Assembly: GCA_963616935.1 (NCBI GenBank)
Contig: CAVEMS010000008.1
Coordinates: 1 to 44,085, forward strand
Direction of reading: 5' to 3'
From: UBA4951 sp963616935
GTDB lineage: Bacteria; Bacillota_I; Bacilli_A; RFN20; CAG-826
DNA length: 44,085 bases
The notes beneath the pieces were generated by a model, which was given only the letters and a program-made list of their open reading frames with translations, ran no database searches and was not told the origin of the DNA. Position 1 is the stretch's first letter, and the number at the start of each line of letters is the position of its first letter. Shown one piece after another: positions 7,708-15,763 of the stretch. A program made the translations under genes and the position numbers.

Positions 7708-8989
7708 TGAATATCTCCCTTCTTTTTATCGTTTGATGCTCTTCCGGTCCCACCGATATCAAATCGATATCAATGCCTATGAGTTTTTCAAGTGAATCGA
7801 TGTAGTTCTTGGTTTCCGATGGGAGTTCTTCGTATCTCTTGGCTTTCGATATGTCTTCTTTCCAGCTTGGAAAGGAGCGATACACGCACTCAAGATTCAT
7901 GACATCCGTCAAAGAAGAGGGAAATGTATCGATTCTTTCACCATTTAAGCGGTATTCCGTCACCACTTTGACGACATCGACCGAATCAAGAACATCAAGA
8001 AGCATGATGGCGGCGTGTTTGATGCCGCTTATCCTAGCGACGTAACGAAGAAGAGGAACATCAAGCCAACCGACGCGCCTAGGCCTTCCGGTAACCGTTC
8101 CGAATTCATGGCCCCTCACGCGGATTTTGTTCGCGAGCTCCTCATCCATTATCTCGCTTGGAAACGGACCGCTTCCAACGCGGGTCGTATAGGCTTTGAA
8201 AATTCCTAGCACATCATTCACCGAATCTAACGGAAGCGAGGTGTTGCTTGGTATCGCGGTGACAAGCGGAGAAGAGCTCGTGACAAAAGGATAGGTACCA
8301 TTATTTAGCGATAACATCGCGCCTTGCGCTCCTTCAAACAATACTTTCTTGCCTTCTTTTAGAGCGTTATGGAGGTATAGGCCAGTATCGGTTATATATG
8401 GCCTTAGTTTTTCGGCATAGCGAATTAGTTTCACGAACATATCGTCGACGTCAAACGGCTCGACTCCATAAGCGGATAGTTCCTTATTCTTTATGAGCAA
8501 CGCCTTGGCGAGTCTTTCCTTAAGATACGTCGGATGAAGCAAATCCCCCACCATCAAGGCGTTTCTGGACGCTTTATCCTCATAGCAAGGACCGATGCCC
8601 CTGCCAGTCGTACCTATCTTATCCTTAGCGAGCAAGGATTCACGCGCCTTATCGAGGGCGATATGATACGGAAGCAAAAGAGTCGCCCTGTCGCTAAGCA
8701 ACAAATTGAATGAATCAATTCCATTTTCCTTTAATGAGGCGATTTCTTCTAATAACGCTTCCGGATTGACGACGACGCCATCGGCGATGACGTTTGTGAC
8801 GCTTGGATGGAGGATACCGCTTGGAAGTAGCCTTAACGCATACCTTTTATCGCCATGCACCACGCTATGTCCAGCGTTATTTCCGCCTTGCGAACGAACG
8901 ACGATATCGCACTTCGCGGCGAAATAATCGGTTATCTTGCCTTTCCCTTCGTCGCCCCATTGCATTCCTTCGATTGCCAAAGACGCCAT
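7700..8989 (-). CDS. purA: Adenylosuccinate synthetase
   Basis: Joins IMP and aspartate using GTP to give adenylosuccinate, the first committed step to AMP. The GTP-binding loop GDEGKGK is at residues 12-18, close to the N terminus as in all PurA, and NNAGHS and GTTGRGIGP follow. The length of 429 residues is normal. The ATG at 8989 has GGAGGGG upstream. It is the first gene of the purA-purB pair. Its leader contains an inverted repeat at 9015-9035. Confidence 0.97.
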   Translation of the reverse strand: MASLAIEGMQWGDEGKGKITDYFAAKCDIVVRSQGGNNAGHSVVHGDKRYALRLLPSGILHPSVTNVIADGVVVNPEALLEEIASLKENGIDSFNLLLSDRATLLLPYHIALDKARESLLAKDKIGTTGRGIGPCYEDKASRNALMVGDLLHPTYLKERLAKALLIKNKELSAYGVEPFDVDDMFVKLIRYAEKLRPYITDTGLYLHNALKEGKKVLFEGAQGAMLSLNNGTYPFVTSSSPLVTAIPSNTSLPLDSVNDVLGIFKAYTTRVGSGPFPSEIMDEELANKIRVRGHEFGTVTGRPRRVGWLDVPLLRYVARISGIKHAAIMLLDVLDSVDVVKVVTEYRLNGERIDTFPSSLTDVMNLECVYRSFPSWKEDISKAKRYEELPSETKNYIDSLEKLIGIDIDLISVGPEEHQTIKRREIFND

Positions 8990-9014
8990 AAAAATCCCCT
9001 CCGAGAATAGATGC

Positions 9015-9035
9015 GTATTAAGAATTGCTTAATAC
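9015..9035. promoter_or_regulatory. Inverted repeat in the purA leader
   Basis: GTATTAAG and CTTAATAC form perfect 8-nt arms around AATTG. It lies 26-46 bp upstream of purA. It could be an operator or an mRNA hairpin; it does not match a PurR box that I recognise. Confidence 0.4.
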
Positions 9036-9099
9036 CTAGATATGTTAGGACTTTTTATGGGAAGTTAAATAGGAATCGAAACAAAAGCAGGGAAAATGC

Positions 9100-9486
9100 T
9101 CAGTTTTTCGAATTTGTAATCTTTTCCAAGGCTCTTTTAAGGGCCTCGAAGGTCTCATCGCTAAGATCGTGCTCGATTTTGCAAGCGTCTCTCATCGCGA
9201 CATCTTCATTCACCCCGAGTTCCGCCAATAAGGAGGTGATAACGCGGTGCCTTTCATAGACTTTCTTCGCCAAAGTGTAGCCAGAAGGAGTCAAATATAA
9301 CTGTTGACGGGGACCTAAGGCCACATAGCCGCTATTTTCTAGTTTCTTAAGGGCAACGGAGATGCTCGCTTTGCTATAGCCGAAAGAGGAGGCGAGATCG
9401 ACGGCGTGGATCTCCTTCACCCCTTTCTCCTCGAGCATCAATATTCTTTCCAAATAATCCTCAGCCGATTCGTGTGTTTTTTCCAT
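9100..9486 (-). CDS. DtxR/MntR-family metal-dependent repressor
   Basis: A winged-helix repressor that binds DNA when loaded with Fe2+ or Mn2+. The N-terminal ~65 residues carry the DtxR helix-turn-helix (SAEDYLERIL, VDLASSFGYSKASISVALKKL). The later segment (HRVITSLLAELGV, ACKIEHDLSDETFEAL) holds the Glu/His/Cys metal-site and dimer region. At about 128 residues it is the short MntR/TroR-like form without an SH3 domain. The start is taken at 9486, where AAAGGTGAAG precedes the ATG; the frame is open back to 9534 but has no ribosome site there. It is divergent from the feo operon, which it probably represses. Confidence 0.9.
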   Translation of the reverse strand: MEKTHESAEDYLERILMLEEKGVKEIHAVDLASSFGYSKASISVALKKLENSGYVALGPRQQLYLTPSGYTLAKKVYERHRVITSLLAELGVNEDVAMRDACKIEHDLSDETFEALKRALEKITNSKN

Positions 9487-9504
9487 AAGCTTCACCTTTT
9501 TGAA

Positions 9505-9534
9505 AATTATTGTTTCCGGATATCTTTTTGTCAA
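9505..9534 (-). promoter_or_regulatory. Promoter of the DtxR-type regulator gene
   Basis: TTGACA (rc of 9529-9534) and ATAATT (rc of 9505-9510) are separated by 18 nt, about 20 nt upstream of the gene start. Confidence 0.65.
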
Positions 9535-9549
9535 GATTCACACATCAAT

Positions 9550-9565
9550 GTTAGTCATATTTAAC
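9550..9565. promoter_or_regulatory. Candidate metal-repressor operator, site 1
   Basis: GTTAGTCATATTTAAC: imperfect 5-nt half-sites (GTTAG/TTAAC) around 6 nt, the same spacing as site 2. It lies between the divergent regulator and feo promoters. The half-sites resemble the core TTAGG-type arms of DtxR/IdeR boxes. Confidence 0.5.
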
Positions 9566-9572
9566 TTTTCTC

Positions 9573-9602
9573 TTGCATTTTGTTTTCATAGCTCCATAAT
9601 AC
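9573..9602 (+). promoter_or_regulatory. Promoter of the feo operon
   Basis: TTGCAT at 9573-9578 is followed after 18 nt by TAATAC (9597-9602), or after 16 nt by CATAAT. Operator site 2 begins a few bases downstream, covering the expected transcription start. Confidence 0.6.
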
Positions 9603-9606
9603 GGCT

Positions 9607-9622
9607 GTTAGCGAATTCTAAC
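9607..9622. promoter_or_regulatory. Candidate metal-repressor operator, site 2
   Basis: GTTAGCGAATTCTAAC: perfect 5-nt inverted arms (GTTAG/CTAAC) with a 6-nt centre, placed at the predicted +1 of the feo promoter. This is the expected place for repression by the divergently encoded DtxR-type protein. Confidence 0.6.
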
Positions 9623-9635
9623 TGAGGAGAAAATT

Positions 9636-9851
9636 ATGCCACTACTTATCGCTCCAACGAACGCCACGCTCAAAGTCACCAGGGTAACTGGCGACGAAAA
9701 GATGAGATCTCATTTGGCGAGTCTTGGAATCGTTAGGGAAAGCGAACTCACGTTATTATCCCTCCAATCCAGTGGAGTCATCGTCAAAGTGAAAGAATCG
9801 CGACTCGCTTTAGACCATGACGTCGCTTCAAGAATCTTTGTCGCGTGCTAA
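9636..9851 (+). CDS. FeoA-type SH3-like protein (first of two)
   Basis: A small (71-residue) cytoplasmic protein of the FeoA fold, thought to aid Fe2+ uptake by FeoB. The pattern VTGDEKMRSHLASLGIVRESELTLL matches the FeoA core, where the glycine and following hydrophobic positions form the SH3-like barrel (shown here only as the segments GDEKMRSHLASLGI and SGVIVKVKESRLAL). It starts with ATG behind TGAGGAGAAA. It overlaps the start region of the second feoA and is the first gene of the feo operon. Confidence 0.85.
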   Translation: MPLLIAPTNATLKVTRVTGDEKMRSHLASLGIVRESELTLLSLQSSGVIVKVKESRLALDHDVASRIFVAC

Positions 9852-9871
9852 GAAAAGGAGTTCTCTCATAC

Positions 9872-10174
9872 ATGGAAAAAGAGAAAGAGCTTAAAGGGCA
9901 AAACAGCCACAAAGTCGGAGACGAAACGACTTTGGAAGAACTGCCCGTCGGTGCAACTGGCACCATCATAAGCGTCTATGGCGAAGGAAAGATCCGCCGC
10001 AGACTCTTCGACATGGGTCTTACCCCAGGATGCGAAGTATTCGTCAGAAAACGCGCTCCACTAGGCGATCCTACCGAAGTGACGTTACGCGGCTATGAGC
10101 TAACGTTAAGGAAAAACGAAGCCTCATACGTCATGATGAAAATCACAGATTTGAACGAAGGAGACGAGCAATGA
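9872..10174 (+). CDS. feoA: FeoA family protein (second copy)
   Basis: A 100-residue FeoA-like protein; the SH3-like core is at about residues 25-98 (GEGKIRRRLFDMGLTPG, GDPTEVTLRGYELTLR). It has an unusually long charged N-terminal extension (MEKEKELKGQNS). The start is the ATG at 9872 with AAAAGGAG about 10 nt upstream; an upstream GTG in frame at 9845 would overlap the first feoA and lacks a ribosome site. It ends in ATGA with feoB, implying translational coupling. Two separate FeoA proteins in front of FeoB is a known but minority arrangement. Confidence 0.9.
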   Translation: MEKEKELKGQNSHKVGDETTLEELPVGATGTIISVYGEGKIRRRLFDMGLTPGCEVFVRKRAPLGDPTEVTLRGYELTLRKNEASYVMMKITDLNEGDEQ

Positions 10175-12516
10175 GCGAAAAGAAAATGAATTTTGCCCTC
10201 GCCGGTAACCCCAACTGCGGCAAAACCACCCTATTCAATAGCTTAACCGGTAGCACCGCTTACGTCGGCAACTGGCCAGGCGTCACCGTTGAGAAGCGCG
10301 AAGGAACCTATAAGAACAAGAAACTCGGCGATTGCGTGATCACCGACCTTCCTGGTATTTATAGCTTATCCCCATATTCGCCAGAAGAGGTCATCTCCCG
10401 CGATTACATCCTCGAATCCAAGCCCGATTGCGTCATCAACGTCATCGATGCCACTAACCTTGAGCGAAATCTCTTCATGACGACCCAAATCCTCGAAATG
10501 GATACCCCTGTCGTCATCGCGTTAAACATGACTGACGCCCTTGAGGCGCAAGGCCAATCGATCGATGTTAAGGCCTTATCCAAAAAACTCGGCGTTCCAG
10601 TCGTCGCCGTTAGCGCCCTCAAACAACAAGGCCTTGAGGATTTGATGGCCATCGCCATTGCGACCGCCACCCATCCCCGCAAAGGCAGGATTGTTTGGGA
10701 AGCCAAAGAATTAGAAGAAACGATTAACGAAGCGACCAAAATCTATAGCGACGCCAAAATCGATAACCCGCTCTTCCACGCCGTCAAGGCGCTAGAAAAC
10801 GACGAAGTCGAGCTTCAGAAGAACTCCGCATTCGCCGAAAAAGCCCGTTCTTTGGCAAAAGAAGACGTCGATTTTGAAGCCAAGAGCGCAGATTACCGCT
10901 ATTCCTATATAACCAAAGAACTCGCCTCGGCCAAAAAAGGCGCCCCAACGCAAGAAAAGAAGAAACTATCGCTCTCCGATAAAATCGACAGGATCCTCAC
11001 CAATCGCTGGCTCGCCTTCCCGATTCTCATCGTCCTTTTCTACCTTATCTTCCAAATCGTCTTCAATAGCGATGTCCTCTATCTCCACGCCATGGGCGTC
11101 GACTTCGGAGAAGGCTATGAAGGCTTAATCCAATGGAAATGGCATCCGGAAGACGAGGAGTCCTATCACATGTTCGCTGAGCTCTTCTATACGGCCGATG
11201 GCTGGAATAGCTTAGGCACGGTGCTTGCGAACTTCCTCAATTCTTTGACTGGCACCTTCCAAACCTGGATCAGCAACTTGATTCCGGCCGACAGTTGGGT
11301 CAACGGATTCATCTGCGAAGGCGTCCTCGGCGGTTTATTCGCCGTCGTCGGCTTCTTGCCTCAGATCCTTCTATTGTTCTTCTTCTTCAGCATCCTCGAA
11401 GACAGCGGCTATATGGCCCGCGTCGCCTTCGTTTTGGATAGATTATTCCGCCGATTCGGCGTTTCTGGACGCGCATTCTTGCCGATGATAATGGGCTTTG
11501 GATGCGGCGTTCCAGCCATGATCAACACCCGTACTTTGACTAGCGACAAAGAGCGCACGAAGACGATTCGCGTCATTCCTTTCTTTGCTTGCTCTGCCAA
11601 ACTTCCGATCCTCGTCGCCGTCGCTGGTGCCTTGGCCACGGCCGCTGGCATCAACGCTGGTCTACTCACTTTCGCCATGTATATCCTTGGCGTCGCGATG
11701 GCAATCTTGATGGTCATCGTCATGAATCACACCACCCAACGCGAGGAAGTCGCCCCATTCGTCATGGAACTTCCAAGCTATCACTTGCCACAACCACGCG
11801 CTTTAGGTATCCACATCTGGGACAAAGCCAAGCACTTCTTGAAGAAAGCCTTCACCATAATCCTAGTCACCACGATCTTGGTTTGGGTCTTCTCGAACTT
11901 CACCGCTTCGTGGCAATTTATCCCAAATTACAGCGATGAAACCGCCGAAGGCTTGGCTGAAATCAACAATATCGGCTATGCGAGCATGCAAGCCCTCGAA
12001 TCCAATAGCATCTTGGCTTGCATCGGCAAGATCATTCAACCGATCTTCACGCCTCTTGGCTGGGGCGTCCAGGCTGGAGCAAACGGCTGGGCTTATAGCG
12101 TTGCCGCGATCAACGGATTAATCGCCAAAGAAAACGTCATCGGAACTCTCGGATCGCTCGGCGGAATCATCACCGGCGGAGAAGCCATCGAAGAGGGAGC
12201 GGAAGCGATGAACGCAATCATGAACGCCACTTCTTGGACGAATGGCAGCATGATCTCCTTCATCATCTTCAACGTCTTGACGATTCCTTGCTTCGCTTCG
12301 GTTGCCACCGCGAAAGGCGAACTTGGCTCCAAGAAAGCCTTCTGGGGAACGATCCTCTTCTGGCTTGCCGTTAGCTACCTAACTGCCGCTGCCTTCTATG
12401 TCATGATCGATTGGGCTTGGACCATCGCCATTATCGTGCCGGTCCTCATCGCCCTTCTCGTCCTCATCTTCTTCTACTCGAAAGCGAAAGCCAAGAAAGA
12501 GGCTTTGGCGAAGTAA
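10171..12516 (+). CDS. feoB: Ferrous iron transporter FeoB
   Basis: The main Fe2+ import permease. The N-terminal GTPase domain carries G1 GNPNCGKTT (12-20), switch I GNWPGVTV (33-40), G3 DLPG (59-62) and G4 NMTD (119-122). A helical spacer follows to about residue 265, then the Gate-containing membrane domain (GFGCGVPAM and the second Gate segment). At 781 residues it is full length. The stretch after about residue 300 contains a long extracytoplasmic insert (FGEGYEGLIQWKWHPEDEE). The start overlaps feoA by 4 bp. A small membrane protein gene follows 6 bp after the stop. Confidence 0.97.
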   Translation: MSEKKMNFALAGNPNCGKTTLFNSLTGSTAYVGNWPGVTVEKREGTYKNKKLGDCVITDLPGIYSLSPYSPEEVISRDYILESKPDCVINVIDATNLERNLFMTTQILEMDTPVVIALNMTDALEAQGQSIDVKALSKKLGVPVVAVSALKQQGLEDLMAIAIATATHPRKGRIVWEAKELEETINEATKIYSDAKIDNPLFHAVKALENDEVELQKNSAFAEKARSLAKEDVDFEAKSADYRYSYITKELASAKKGAPTQEKKKLSLSDKIDRILTNRWLAFPILIVLFYLIFQIVFNSDVLYLHAMGVDFGEGYEGLIQWKWHPEDEESYHMFAELFYTADGWNSLGTVLANFLNSLTGTFQTWISNLIPADSWVNGFICEGVLGGLFAVVGFLPQILLLFFFFSILEDSGYMARVAFVLDRLFRRFGVSGRAFLPMIMGFGCGVPAMINTRTLTSDKERTKTIRVIPFFACSAKLPILVAVAGALATAAGINAGLLTFAMYILGVAMAILMVIVMNHTTQREEVAPFVMELPSYHLPQPRALGIHIWDKAKHFLKKAFTIILVTTILVWVFSNFTASWQFIPNYSDETAEGLAEINNIGYASMQALESNSILACIGKIIQPIFTPLGWGVQAGANGWAYSVAAINGLIAKENVIGTLGSLGGIITGGEAIEEGAEAMNAIMNATSWTNGSMISFIIFNVLTIPCFASVATAKGELGSKKAFWGTILFWLAVSYLTAAAFYVMIDWAWTIAIIVPVLIALLVLIFFYSKAKAKKEALAK

Positions 12517-12522
12517 TTCACC

Positions 12523-12738
12523 ATGGGTCCTCTTGAGATCGTAACCATCGTCGTCGCTTCCCTTATCGTCGTCTCTTACTTCTCGATCGAGATATATAGG
12601 CGCTTCAAAGGGAAGCCCTCGATCAACGAAGATTGCGGCTATAAGCATACTGGCAAGTCCTTGGTTAAGGCATACCATAAGCAAAAAGCCAAAGAGCTCA
12701 AGAAGCAAAAAAAGACAGAGGAAAAGCAAAAATCCTAG
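12523..12738 (+). CDS. Small FeoB-associated single-pass membrane protein
   Basis: A 71-residue protein with one N-terminal membrane helix (residues 4-24) and a very basic tail (KQKAKELKKQKKTEEKQK). It resembles in size and position the FeoB-associated small membrane proteins found after feoB in Firmicutes, which usually carry a CxxC-type cluster; here only one Cys remains (NEDCGYKH). No ribosome site is obvious, so it is probably translated by coupling to feoB. A terminator hairpin follows. Confidence 0.75.
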   Translation: MGPLEIVTIVVASLIVVSYFSIEIYRRFKGKPSINEDCGYKHTGKSLVKAYHKQKAKELKKQKKTEEKQKS

Positions 12739-12761
12739 CAAATCCCACTCGGATTTCCTCC

Positions 12762-12790
12762 AAGGGCGCGTCATTCGATGCGCCCTTTAT
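12762..12790 (+). terminator. Probable terminator after the feo operon
   Basis: AAGGGCGC pairs with GCGCCCTT over a 10-nt loop, followed by a short TTAT tail. The U-run is weak, so some read-through into the ZIP gene 20 bp on is likely. Confidence 0.55.
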
Positions 12791-12809
12791 CGTATCTATA
12801 GGCAAAAAA

Positions 12810-13598
12810 ATGAACAAAATAGCATACCTCGCACTCGGACTATCCATTCCATTTCTTGGAACCGTCCTCGGTTCGTCGATGGTTTTCTTTTTGCGCGGGA
12901 AAATGAACGAGAAGCTCCAAAAGGCACTGCTCGGATTCGCCTCAGGCGTTATGGTTGCCGCCTCGATTTGGAGCCTATTGATTCCATCCATCGAGCAAAC
13001 GACCTACCAAAAAGAAATCAAATGGGTGCCGGCGCTAGTCGGACTCCTACTTGGTTTCGCTTTCTTATGGCTGATAGACGCTTTAACCCCACACCAGCAT
13101 CTAGACGAAAAGGAGCCGGAAGGACTTAAAAGTCGACTTGGAAAGGTAAGCATGCTGCTACTCGCCGTCACCATCCATAACATTCCCGAAGGCATGGCGC
13201 CAGGAATCGTCTTCGCTAGCGCGCTTAACGAGGCAAGCGGAATAAACATGATGAGCGCTTTCTCGCTTTCTATTGGGATCGCTATCCAAAACTTCCCTGA
13301 AGGGGCGATTATATCGATACCGCTTGCAAGCGAAGGGAAAAGCAAAAAGAAAGCCTTTCTTCTTGGCGTCCTTAGCGGAGCCGTCGAGCCCGTCGGCGCC
13401 TTGATCATGATTCTTCTCGTCGGTTTCTTGGAGCCAATCCTCCCTTATTTGCTTAGTTTCGCCGCCGGGGCGATGCTTTACGTCGTCGTCGAGGAGCTTA
13501 TCCCAGAATCGCAAAATGGAAAACACTCGAATCTAGGGACCGTCGGCTTTGCGCTCGGCTTCGCCTTGATGATGGTGCTTGACGTCACGTTAGGCTAA
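12810..13598 (+). CDS. ZIP-family divalent metal transporter
   Basis: A membrane permease importing Zn2+, possibly with Fe2+ or Mn2+, down a gradient. About eight hydrophobic segments are visible over 262 residues. The metal-site motifs of transmembrane helices IV and V are intact: HNIPEGMAPG (about residue 125) and QNFPEGAIIS (about residue 160). The His-rich loop before helix IV (TPHQHLDEKE) is typical of the family. It lies close behind the feo operon and may receive read-through. Gene-level naming as ZupT is not certain, so no symbol is given. Confidence 0.92.
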   Translation: MNKIAYLALGLSIPFLGTVLGSSMVFFLRGKMNEKLQKALLGFASGVMVAASIWSLLIPSIEQTTYQKEIKWVPALVGLLLGFAFLWLIDALTPHQHLDEKEPEGLKSRLGKVSMLLLAVTIHNIPEGMAPGIVFASALNEASGINMMSAFSLSIGIAIQNFPEGAIISIPLASEGKSKKKAFLLGVLSGAVEPVGALIMILLVGFLEPILPYLLSFAAGAMLYVVVEELIPESQNGKHSNLGTVGFALGFALMMVLDVTLG

Positions 13599-13864
13599 AA
13601 GAAAAGGCGGGAGAAGAAGCCTTTCTTCAGGTATGGCTCACTATCAATATCGCCGACTCCGTACCCTTCTTTCGCTACAGAATCCCTTATTTTCGTTAGA
13701 TCCGTGCCCTCTTTCGCCAATACACGAGCTTCGCCTTTGGAGGCGCTGGCTTTGACTTTGAGCACTCCGTCGACCTTCCTTATGGCGTCATTCACATGCG
13801 CCTCGCACATCGAACACCGCATACCTTCCACCGCCATCTTCACCAATATCGTTTTCTCTTCCAT
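13595..13864 (-). CDS. Heavy-metal-associated (HMA) domain protein
   Basis: An 89-residue cytoplasmic HMA-fold protein, the type that binds Cu+ or other soft metals and hands them to transporters. The metal loop is GMRCSMCEAHV (residues 14-24), a CxxC motif; V.G....V....A and the GYGV end follow the HMA pattern. The last 15 residues (YLKKGFFSRLFF) are a hydrophobic/basic tail beyond the normal domain, perhaps membrane-touching. The ATG at 13864 has GAGGA upstream. It converges on the ZIP gene and overlaps its end by 4 bp. No copper ATPase is in the window. Confidence 0.88.
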   Translation of the reverse strand: MEEKTILVKMAVEGMRCSMCEAHVNDAIRKVDGVLKVKASASKGEARVLAKEGTDLTKIRDSVAKEGYGVGDIDSEPYLKKGFFSRLFF

Positions 13865-13904
13865 GTTTATATCCTCGATTGCATTATACGCCTTGGAGGG
13901 ACAC

Positions 13905-13920
13905 GAAATCTTTAGATTTC
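13905..13920. promoter_or_regulatory. 16-bp palindrome between divergent HMA and ABC exporter genes
   Basis: GAAATCTTTAGATTTC: 7-nt perfect arms around TT. It lies where the -35 box of the HMA gene is expected (its -10, TATAAT, is the rc of 13883-13888) and about 20 bp upstream of the exporter promoter. A shared operator is plausible but unproven. Confidence 0.4.
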
Positions 13921-13938
13921 ATTTCTTATAAATAAGGC

Positions 13939-13966
13939 TTGACAAAAATCCCAAAACCCATAAAAT
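13939..13966 (+). promoter_or_regulatory. Promoter of the ABC exporter operon
   Basis: TTGACA (13939-13944), a 16-nt spacer and TAAAAT (13961-13966), about 28 nt upstream of the first start codon. Confidence 0.7.
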
Positions 13967-13993
13967 CTCGCATTGCTAGTTAGGAGACGAACT

Positions 13994-15763
13994 ATGTTGA
14001 AATTGTTGAAACATCTAGGTTTAAAAGATTGGATTGGCATAGTAATAGCCTTAGGCCTCGTCGTTTTGAGCGTTTACTTAGAATTGTTGATCCCCGACTA
14101 CATGGGATCGATGTCAAATTCCCTTCTCTCCTCAGATTCAGACGTCAATTCGATTCTAGTCGATGGCGGCTATATGCTTCTTTGCGCCATCGCAACGTGT
14201 CTCGATATGGCGATCGTCTATTTCATCAGTGCGAAAATAAGCGCCAACTTCTCGAAGAAGCTTCGTAGCCTCCTCTATTCGAAGGTCCAAAAGATGTCGG
14301 AACGCGATATCGAATCCTATAGCATCCCTTCCTTGATCACAAGAACCACCAATGACATAACCCAAATCACAAATTTGCTCACGATGGCGATGTCACTCAC
14401 TTTCAAGTCACCGATACTCGCCATTTGGTCGATTTTCAAAATACTCGGCAAAGGGAACGACGAATGGACGATCGCCGTCGGCGTAGCCGTCGCCTTTTTA
14501 ATCGTCACCATCGCCATAATCGGGTCCTTAACGATTCCGAAGTTCAAACGCATCCAAAATCAGATCGATTGCATCAACGCGATGTCGCGCGAAGATATAC
14601 AAGGCCTTCGCGTCATCAAGGCTTATAACGCTGAGAGTTATCAAGCCAAGAAATTCGACAAAGCCAATAAGGACCTCACCAAAACGAATAACTTCACGGG
14701 ACTACTAATGGGCATCCTCTCCCCCATGATGACGGCCATCATGAGTGGCCTCCCGGTCGCCATATATTGGATTGGCGCCTATAGCATCCACGCCGCGAAT
14801 GAAGTCCAAGAAAAACTAACCTCTTTCTCAAACATGATCGTCTTCTCTAGCTATAGCACGATGGTCATCATGGGATTCATTTCGATGGTCTTCTTCCTCA
14901 TTATGTCGCCACGCGGCTTCGTATCCGCCAAGCGCGTCTCGGAAGTCCTTTCAAGCGAATATAGCATCAAAGAAGGGAAGTTCGATGGAAAGACCGAGAA
15001 AGTCGGCGAAATCATCTTCGACCATGTGAGCTTCGGATACGATAACGACGACAAAACGGTTCAGGAAGACGTTCTCAGCGATATCTCCTTTAGCCTCAAA
15101 AAAGGCGAGACCTTGGCGATAATAGGACCGACGGGAAGCGGCAAAAGCACCTTGGTCAAGATGGCCATGAGGTTCTATGACCCAAAGGATGGGGAAGTAT
15201 CAATCGATGGGGTTCCATTAAAGGAATATTCATTCGACGCTTTATACGGCAAAATCGCATTAGTCCCGCAGAAAGCCACTCTTTTTAGCGGTTCGATAGA
15301 AAATAACATCCTTTATGGCGAGAGCAAAGGATATAGCAAGGAATCGCTAGAGAAAGCCGTCCATATCTCTCATAGCGAGGAATTCATAAACAAAAAAGAA
15401 GAAGGTCTTAATAGCAAGATAGAACAAGGCGGGAAGAACGTCTCCGGCGGTCAAAAGCAGCGTCTAAGCATCGCTAGAGCCCTCGCAAGGAATCCGGAAA
15501 TCTTGGTTTTGGACGATAGTCTTAGCGCCCTCGACTTCAAAACTGACTTCGAAGTGAGGAAGGCGCTACACGAGGAATATCCGGAAACGACGAAGATAAT
15601 AGTCGCCCAGCGTATCGGTTCGATAAAGGAAGCCGACCAGATATTGGTCTTGGACGAAGGGAAAGTCGTCGGATTAGGGAAACACGAGGAATTGCTGGCT
15701 AGTTGCCCTCTATATAAGGAAATAGCCGAAAGTCAGCTTAGCCAAGAGGAGTTAGCGAAATGA
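13994..15763 (+). CDS. ABC exporter half-transporter, degenerate-site subunit
   Basis: A fused TMD-NBD exporter half of about 589 residues, six membrane helices then the ATPase. Walker A GPTGSGKST (about residue 380) and signature VSGGQKQR are intact, but the Walker B end is LVLDDS instead of LVLDES/LLDEA, and the switch His is replaced (IVAQRIG). Loss of both catalytic residues is the hallmark of the degenerate site in heterodimeric exporters (TM287/288, LmrCD, BmrCD type). The start is set at ATG 13994 behind TAGGAG; the frame is open to 13973. It overlaps the next gene by ATGA. The substrate is unknown; drugs, lipids and peptides are all possible. Confidence 0.93.
   Translation: MLKLLKHLGLKDWIGIVIALGLVVLSVYLELLIPDYMGSMSNSLLSSDSDVNSILVDGGYMLLCAIATCLDMAIVYFISAKISANFSKKLRSLLYSKVQKMSERDIESYSIPSLITRTTNDITQITNLLTMAMSLTFKSPILAIWSIFKILGKGNDEWTIAVGVAVAFLIVTIAIIGSLTIPKFKRIQNQIDCINAMSREDIQGLRVIKAYNAESYQAKKFDKANKDLTKTNNFTGLLMGILSPMMTAIMSGLPVAIYWIGAYSIHAANEVQEKLTSFSNMIVFSSYSTMVIMGFISMVFFLIMSPRGFVSAKRVSEVLSSEYSIKEGKFDGKTEKVGEIIFDHVSFGYDNDDKTVQEDVLSDISFSLKKGETLAIIGPTGSGKSTLVKMAMRFYDPKDGEVSIDGVPLKEYSFDALYGKIALVPQKATLFSGSIENNILYGESKGYSKESLEKAVHISHSEEFINKKEEGLNSKIEQGGKNVSGGQKQRLSIARALARNPEILVLDDSLSALDFKTDFEVRKALHEEYPETTKIIVAQRIGSIKEADQILVLDEGKVVGLGKHEELLASCPLYKEIAESQLSQEELAK

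Noticed and set aside
12379..12774. 131-codon minus-strand frame over the feoB end
   Set aside because: Antisense to feoB and the small membrane protein; composition is that of a reversed coding frame.
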